Shown here: piece by piece, positions 59,751 through 64,000 of the stretch
Layout of the letters: every line of letters starts with the position of its first letter
Position numbering within the stretch: the stretch's first letter is position 1
NCBI RefSeq assembly: GCF_964340395.1
Contig: NC_135565.1
Coordinates: forward strand, 13,988,209-14,052,208
Reading direction: 5' to 3'
DNA length: 64,000 bases
DNA from: Glandiceps talaboti
Taxonomy: Eukaryota; Hemichordata; Enteropneusta; Spengelidae
The notes under the pieces: generated by a model
Databases searched by the model: none
Told to the model about the DNA's origin: nothing
Seen by the model: only the letters and a program-made list of their open reading frames with translations
Made by a program: the position numbers and the translations under genes

Positions 59751-61856
59751 CGTTCGTTTGATGGGTCACATGCATTGACCTCCCTGCAAGACAACTTACT
59801 CTTCTTGCTCGCAGCCTTGAAAGATCGTCCTCTATTTGGGCCTTCTCAGCACGATGTTTCTCCCAAGCTTCACGAAGTTGTTCCTCCTCCTCAGCCTTTC
59901 TCCTTTCTTTCATTTCCTGTATATACAAATCAAGAATTATTGGACAACAAAACTATGGAATATATAAATAATACTCAAATGTGAGACGCATTTCTCTCAT
60001 TCCCTGTACATACGAAACAAGAATTACTGAACAACAAAACTATGGAATATATAGTAGCCGCCAAATGTGATTTAAAAAAAATAAAAATATTTCTGGGTAT
60101 GATATAGGTTTGAAGTTTAAATGAATCACTTACTGTACTTTGGTTTTACTTTTTTCAAACCCAGTTTAGGAATGCCATGTCGATGACTTATTTTACATTG
60201 GGAGGGCTAATCTTGCTCGTGCTTTTTTTTTGAATAACCAGTAAATGTAGTTTTAAGTTTAAAGGTGATTCTAAATATTCACATTGACTTTTACTATTTT
60301 GCTAGACACCTTCTTGTGTAACATATTCTGGTTTATAATACTGAGACGAAACTCGTCCTCTCGATGACGTCATAAGACCCACACTTGAGAACAAAGGGCA
60401 GTCTTACTGTAAGTTCGTGTCTGCTCGGGTCGGTCACCAAGCGACATGCGACAGTGGAAAGAGTGCTTTCGGTTAATTATGATAGATACAAACTAAAACT
60501 ATTGCTGCAACATGTTTTTATAAGCTATTGAATGGGCGTTGGTTTGATAATTGTACTCTCAATAAGGTGGCGTTTTTGAAGACTTCTATTAATTACCATA
60601 CGTTATTTAGTACTTGTGTTTTCATCATAGAGTAGATGGTGATATCCAGAACACAGACACCACTAACACCCACTTGTGTAAACTATCACATCGAACTACA
60701 ATAGTTTCAGTTTGTTGTTGTCTTAGCAAGGTGAAAGCTCGGTTTCCGCTGTAATATTTTATGTGGTGTGGTGTGGTGGTGGTGTGTGTGTGTGGGTGGG
60801 GAGGACATACATACCCTGATCTCGCGTTCAGCATCTGTCTCATGCCGCTCCTCTGGTTCACTCACTGACGGCATTGGTCTGTGAAAGAAATAAAGTTTAA
60901 GTTTAGGACGGAGTGAACGATTGGCGACGCAACTTAGCAAGTAGCGATTTGTGCTTGAGTTGTATGAATTTATGGACATAACATTTGTGGGAAAATGTTT
61001 TAGGATAGAAATCGTCATAATAACGTATTGTAGATTCCCAATTGTCATGTTTACAATCGAGTATCTTCGTATATGCCCAGATTACACATCTAAAGACAAT
61101 TTACTCCTTGCAAATTGTGTTTTAAAAGTTTGGTTTATAAGTGGTTTAACTTGGACACTGTGCGATCAGCACTGGCCAGTCTTCTCTTGCCCTGGCTGAC
61201 AGGGCGGCATGTCACCTTGTATCTTAACTGGGGCATGGAACTGAAAATCGTTGCACTGGTATAGCTCTCCATAGCCATACATAGGATGTTATACAGCGTA
61301 GTGCAGGTTACTGTTCACTTGCTGTGTTTGCTACAACCATTCACAGAATTACCGATAAGAAACTGCACTTTAAGTTTAATAGCATGATCGCTATTTCCTG
61401 CTACATTTTGTCTAAATTACATAAACCATTTAATACTGCAACTGGACGCAGACATGCGGACCATGCTTTGATGTCCGCATAGTGGCATATCAGTCGACAC
61501 AATGGAGCAAGAAACTGTAGACAAAATGTAGCAAGAAACTGTAGACAAAATGTAGCCAGGAACTGTAGTCATCCAATCTTGCTATTTTAAATTGTAACAT
61601 GTCCAGTTTCTTATTGGTTTCTGCATCTTTGTATCAAACAGAGCGAGTGAACAGTATCCTGCAACGTTCTGTAAGAGATACGCTTGTATGGTAAAGGATT
61701 TATAGATTACCTTTTGTGAAGTTGATCTTGTGTTGGTGGTTTTGGTGGTTCTGGTTCGGGTGCTGGTGGTGGTGGGGGTGCCGGTGCTGGTTCAGGCTCC
61801 GCTGGTGGTTCTGGTTCTGGTTCGGGTTCGGGTTCCGCTTCAGGTTCAGGTGCTGG
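52245..61856 (-). CDS. TnT: Troponin T, gene 2 (10 exons, 5' end outside window)
   Basis: Second tropomyosin-binding troponin subunit, tandem with gene 1. Exons in transcript order: 61856-61711, 60878-60815, 59916-59800, 59574-59497, 58752-58618, 57556-57338, 56285-56242, 55787-55746, 55377-55344, 52325-52245; GT..AG, consistent phase, 319 residues visible plus TAA. The first visible exon starts in phase 0 without Met, so at least one upstream exon lies beyond or hidden past 61.9 kb. Order: Pro-Glu repeat (1-48), [12 protein letters not shown] (49-70), charged TM-binding helix (71-180), IT arm (about 215-268, [31 protein letters not shown]), Lys-rich linker and a [12 protein letters not shown]-terminus. 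The conserved KELW Trp is Phe-His here (REFH). Exon lengths and phases in the middle match gene 1 closely, so the two arose by tandem duplication. Confidence 0.91.
53440..53680. repeat. AT-rich array: AATAT units and TA dinucleotides
   Basis: Two TA stretches separated by duplicated AAGTATTACTT segments, preceded by TAATATAA-type units, in the last intron of TnT gene 2. Confidence 0.95.
55148..55236. repeat. GC/AC/CATA microsatellite
   Basis: Short GC run, CA repeats, then about 13 CATA units, about 110 bp downstream of the [11 protein letters not shown] exon. Confidence 0.95.
55344..55377 (-). CDS. TnT: TnT gene 2 exon, [11 protein letters not shown]
   Basis: 34 nt, phase 2 in and 0 out, acceptor CCTTCGTAG, donor GTGAGT. 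With the previous exon it covers the segment that gene 1 encodes in one 73-nt exon. Confidence 0.88.
55746..55787 (-). CDS. TnT: TnT gene 2 exon, [13 protein letters not shown]
   Basis: 42 nt, phases 2 in and 2 out, encoding [15 protein letters not shown] with both end codons split. Acceptor TTTTCATAG, donor GTAAGT. Phase-symmetric, so skippable. Confidence 0.88.
55964..56220. mobile_element. Palindromic MITE-like element, copy D (right arm truncated)
   Basis: Begins TGGTCATATGGATGAGGATC and keeps the central palindrome TTATTGTACGTACAATCA, but the right arm breaks off after ACTTGGTATATG, just before the TnT gene 2 exon at 56242. Confidence 0.78.
56242..56285 (-). CDS. TnT: TnT gene 2 exon, IT arm end
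   Basis: [14 protein letters not shown] plus a split Ala codon; parallels LNELTQRLGVMRN of gene 1. Donor GTAAGT. A truncated palindromic MITE copy ends only about 20-30 bp beyond this exon's donor. Confidence 0.93.
57338..57556 (-). CDS. TnT: TnT gene 2 exon, start of IT arm
   Basis: 73 codons from [19 protein letters not shown] to [28 protein letters not shown] corresponds to vertebrate [20 protein letters not shown]. Donor GTAAGT. Confidence 0.95.
58618..58752 (-). CDS. TnT: TnT gene 2 exon, end of TM-binding region
   Basis: 45 codons from [16 protein letters not shown] to [15 protein letters not shown], four codons longer than gene 1. Acceptor TATCTTCAG, donor GTATGA. Confidence 0.93.
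59254..59286. repeat. CAGTA pentanucleotide array
   Basis: About six CAGTA units. Confidence 0.9.
59497..59574 (-). CDS. TnT: TnT gene 2 exon, charged helix
   Basis: 26 codons, [20 protein letters not shown] to RIRAE. Acceptor TTGCAG, donor GTAGGT. 78 nt as in the gene 1 counterpart. Confidence 0.93.
59716..59750. repeat. GATT tetranucleotide array
   Basis: Eight GATT units, 50 bp beyond the TnT gene 2 exon at 59800; the same unit forms a larger array at 63.0 kb. Confidence 0.92.
59800..59916 (-). CDS. TnT: TnT gene 2 exon, TM-binding helix
   Basis: 39 codons, [20 protein letters not shown] to LRARR. Same length and phase as the ITEWRKQ exon of gene 1, but the ITEWRKQ motif itself is replaced by MKERRKA. 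Donor GTAAGT. Confidence 0.93.
60815..60878 (-). CDS. TnT: TnT gene 2 exon, [12 protein letters not shown]
   Basis: 21 codons after a split Arg: [20 protein letters not shown] and R. Acceptor TTTCTTTCACAG, donor GTATGT. Its position matches the KPRP..PE segment that precedes the TM-binding helix in vertebrate TnT. Confidence 0.88.
61711..61856 (-). CDS. TnT: TnT gene 2 Pro-Glu repeat exon (first visible)
   Basis: 48 codons: [18 protein letters not shown], a polyproline-alanine stretch, then [10 protein letters not shown]. Acceptor TCATCAACAG, donor GTAATC, phase 0 in and 2 out. Acidic, proline-rich hypervariable N-terminus, typical in position if not in sequence for TnT. Confidence 0.85.
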
Positions 61857-62823
61857 CTGTTGATGACATATCAACAAATACTTTAATACATAAACTACGG
61901 TTCAAAATATACTAGTCACTTGTGTGTGGGCCAAGGATCCATTCTCTGTAGACTGTGCTGTAAGATGTTTGTATATTATCGAAATGTTCAGTCAATGAAG
62001 GCTTTATACTTATCTGTAGTGTGACTATAAATGAAAGTTTGCACCAATGATGGGTTTCATATACCGTTACTGTAGGGGTAACAGCATACCGGGTACCTCA
62101 CAGGAAACCTCAGACCACTATAGATTCTCTATAGTTGTCTGAGAGGAAACCCATTGTTGTGTGTTGTTTATCGACGCAGGATTTCAGTCACAAAACCTTT
62201 ATTGACACACAATTTCGGTGAATATAATATATACTACAGAGCCGATCCAGCAACGAAGTGGCCAGGGTTAAAATGATTCGAGTCGTTACTTGGTTACGTC
62301 ATCTTAAGTTCTCCCAGGGTAGTCTTGACAACAGATCTTTGCATCAACGCAACATCAACTGATGACACGCTGTGTCTGATGGCAAAGATCAGTGGTAACT
62401 TTCACTCTCCAAACGCAGCATCACACAGAGTGAAATACAATACACAGAACAACATAAAACTGTAGTATTAGACACACAAACCGACAACAACTGTTATGAA
62501 ATGTTTTAGCGACTATTCAATTCTAATATGTATACAAGCACTTTCATATGTTATCAAATTTCGTGGCCTAGTTAAAACCTTGATTAATTATTTTATCTAT
62601 TAAATTACCGGAGAATGTTTCAGAAGTACGTATATACATAGTTGTACTATGATCGCAAGATTCATTGCCTAAATATTATTGAAATTGAAATAAATTGACA
62701 CTAGCTTGCCATCGTCAATCACTAGTCATCGAAATCTCGTGTTATACCATTTTATTGTGAAATCAACGTATATACGTTTATTGAATTGTTTACAATTATG
62801 AGCCCCCTAGGTGTACATGGATA

Positions 62824-62923
<100 letters not shown>

Positions 62924-63002
62924 CATATAATCAAAACTGTATGGTTCATATTATTTATATATAATCAATTTAATAAAATAAGATTAAATAAGATTAATCA
63001 AT

Positions 63003-63004
63003 GA

Positions 63005-63099
<95 letters not shown>
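63003..63099. repeat. GATT tetranucleotide array
   Basis: About 24 GATT units. Confidence 0.97.
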
Positions 63100-63264
63100 A
63101 AGTTTTGACAATTACTTGACTAATACATTTTCCAACTCTAGCCATATTTGCGTGTATAAGCTATCAAACAAATCACACAACAACTTGTATAGGTTAGTCA
63201 CACTAAATCGTGCAGGAATGTCTACATCTCAGGAATTATCACATGAATACAAAATTAGTTTTGC

Positions 63265-63304
63265 CATCCATATATGGTAACCCATGGTTACCCATATATG
63301 GATG
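63265..63304. repeat. 40-bp near-perfect palindrome
   Basis: CATCCATATATGG..CCATGG..CCATATATGGATG; the outer 13 bases on each side pair exactly and the centre pairs with a one-base shift. Confidence 0.85.
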
Positions 63305-63631
63305 TCACTACGCTAAATCGGAGGGGACAAACAAACGAACAACGTTGTTCGGGTGTCATACAGCATTACCACAGGGACTTGGAGAATACCACAAATTGGT
63401 GCATAGCACTGCTTATAGTCCTGTAGAGCTTTGTGCTGTATATTAAAACTAACTTTTGCCACTGTCTGCTATCTAGGTGTTGTAAACAATATTTAATCAG
63501 TAACTCATGTTGATGGAACATTTATTATTGAGATTCCATTTTGTTTTGGAAATGCCAAAGCTCTGGAATACATAATCGCAGCCAAATATGACTTTTGATC
63601 TCAATGAACGACTTTGGTTATGATAAACATA

Positions 63632-63897
63632 ATGAAACTTGCAAAATGTTAATGAACTACTTAGTATGTTTTGATGTCATAAAAACTGACATATGTAAAT
63701 GAGCTACTTATTATGCTTTGTTGTCATATGACTAAAACTGACATATGTAAATGAGTTACTTAGTATGTTTTGATGTCATATGACTAAAACTGACATATGT
63801 AAATGAGCTACTTATTATGCTTTGATGTCATATGACTAAAACTGCCATATGTAAATGAGCTACTTATTAAGCTTTGTTGTCATATGACTAAAACTGA
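63632..63897. repeat. 52-bp tandem repeat, about 5 copies
   Basis: Unit CATATGTAAATGAGCTACTT plus ATTATGCTTTGATGTCATAT and GACTAAAACTGA, with small substitutions. Confidence 0.9.
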
Positions 63898-64000
63898 CCT
63901 AGGATGTTGCATAGCACATTTGACCTATGAACTCTTGGATATTTGAATAATCGCTTACATCAAATGCGCATGTCAGCAACAATTTGTGACGCTTATTGTG

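Noticed and set aside
62100-62150. Exon-like segment on - with good acceptor (CTCTCAG) and GTACCC donor
   Set aside because: All three frames contain stops; it is a hairpin with 15-base arms.

Overview
The window is animal nuclear DNA: AT-rich, with many short phase-matched exons bounded by GT..AG introns, long introns packed with microsatellites, minisatellites, foldback elements, a tRNA-derived SINE and a LINE remnant. No bacterial operon structure, CRISPR array or rRNA is visible. The protein sequences point to an invertebrate bilaterian. A spiralian (lophotrochozoan) would fit the long N-terminal extension on troponin I and the ITEWRKQ motif in one troponin T, but the phylum cannot be settled from the sequence alone.

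The coding content is a compact striated-muscle thin-filament cluster of three genes. (1) A troponin I gene on the + strand: a probable noncoding first exon near 2.3-2.45 kb and 12 coding exons from 10,741 to 27,604, giving a 372-residue protein in which about 190 N-terminal residues are charged R/E/A-rich extension. (2) A first troponin T gene on the - strand: a probable noncoding exon near 46.6-46.7 kb and 12 coding exons from 43,449 down to 34,278, giving 388 residues. (3) A second troponin T gene, also on the - strand: 10 exons from 61,856 down to 52,245 (319 residues visible), with its 5' end beyond the window. Troponin I therefore converges on a head-to-tail pair of troponin T genes. TnI and TnT are the inhibitory and tropomyosin-binding subunits of the same complex and dimerise through the IT-arm coiled coil, so the cluster encodes direct partners.

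Layout: 1-2.3 kb upstream repeats; 2.3-10.7 kb 5' UTR intron of TnI, with a palindromic MITE-like element and a foldback DNA transposon carrying a nested SINE; 10.7-27.6 kb TnI coding region, with a 31-bp minisatellite, a cluster of AGGTCA hexamers, a LINE fragment and a second MITE copy; 27.6-34.3 kb intergenic, with a third MITE copy and a CT array; 34.3-46.7 kb TnT gene 1; 46.7-52.2 kb intergenic, with a GGGGT array and a 400-bp CATA/CGTA/CACT array; 52.2-61.9 kb TnT gene 2; 61.9-64 kb AT and GATT arrays, a 40-bp palindrome and a 52-bp tandem repeat.

Most notable: the first coding exons of TnI and TnT gene 1 encode almost the same charged peptide and end in the same intron phase. TnI/TnT linkage is familiar from vertebrates and is seen here in another lineage with a different orientation and two TnT copies. 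TnT gene 2 has candidate alternative 3' exons. Exon joins were deduced by eye from splice consensus, reading phase and family similarity.
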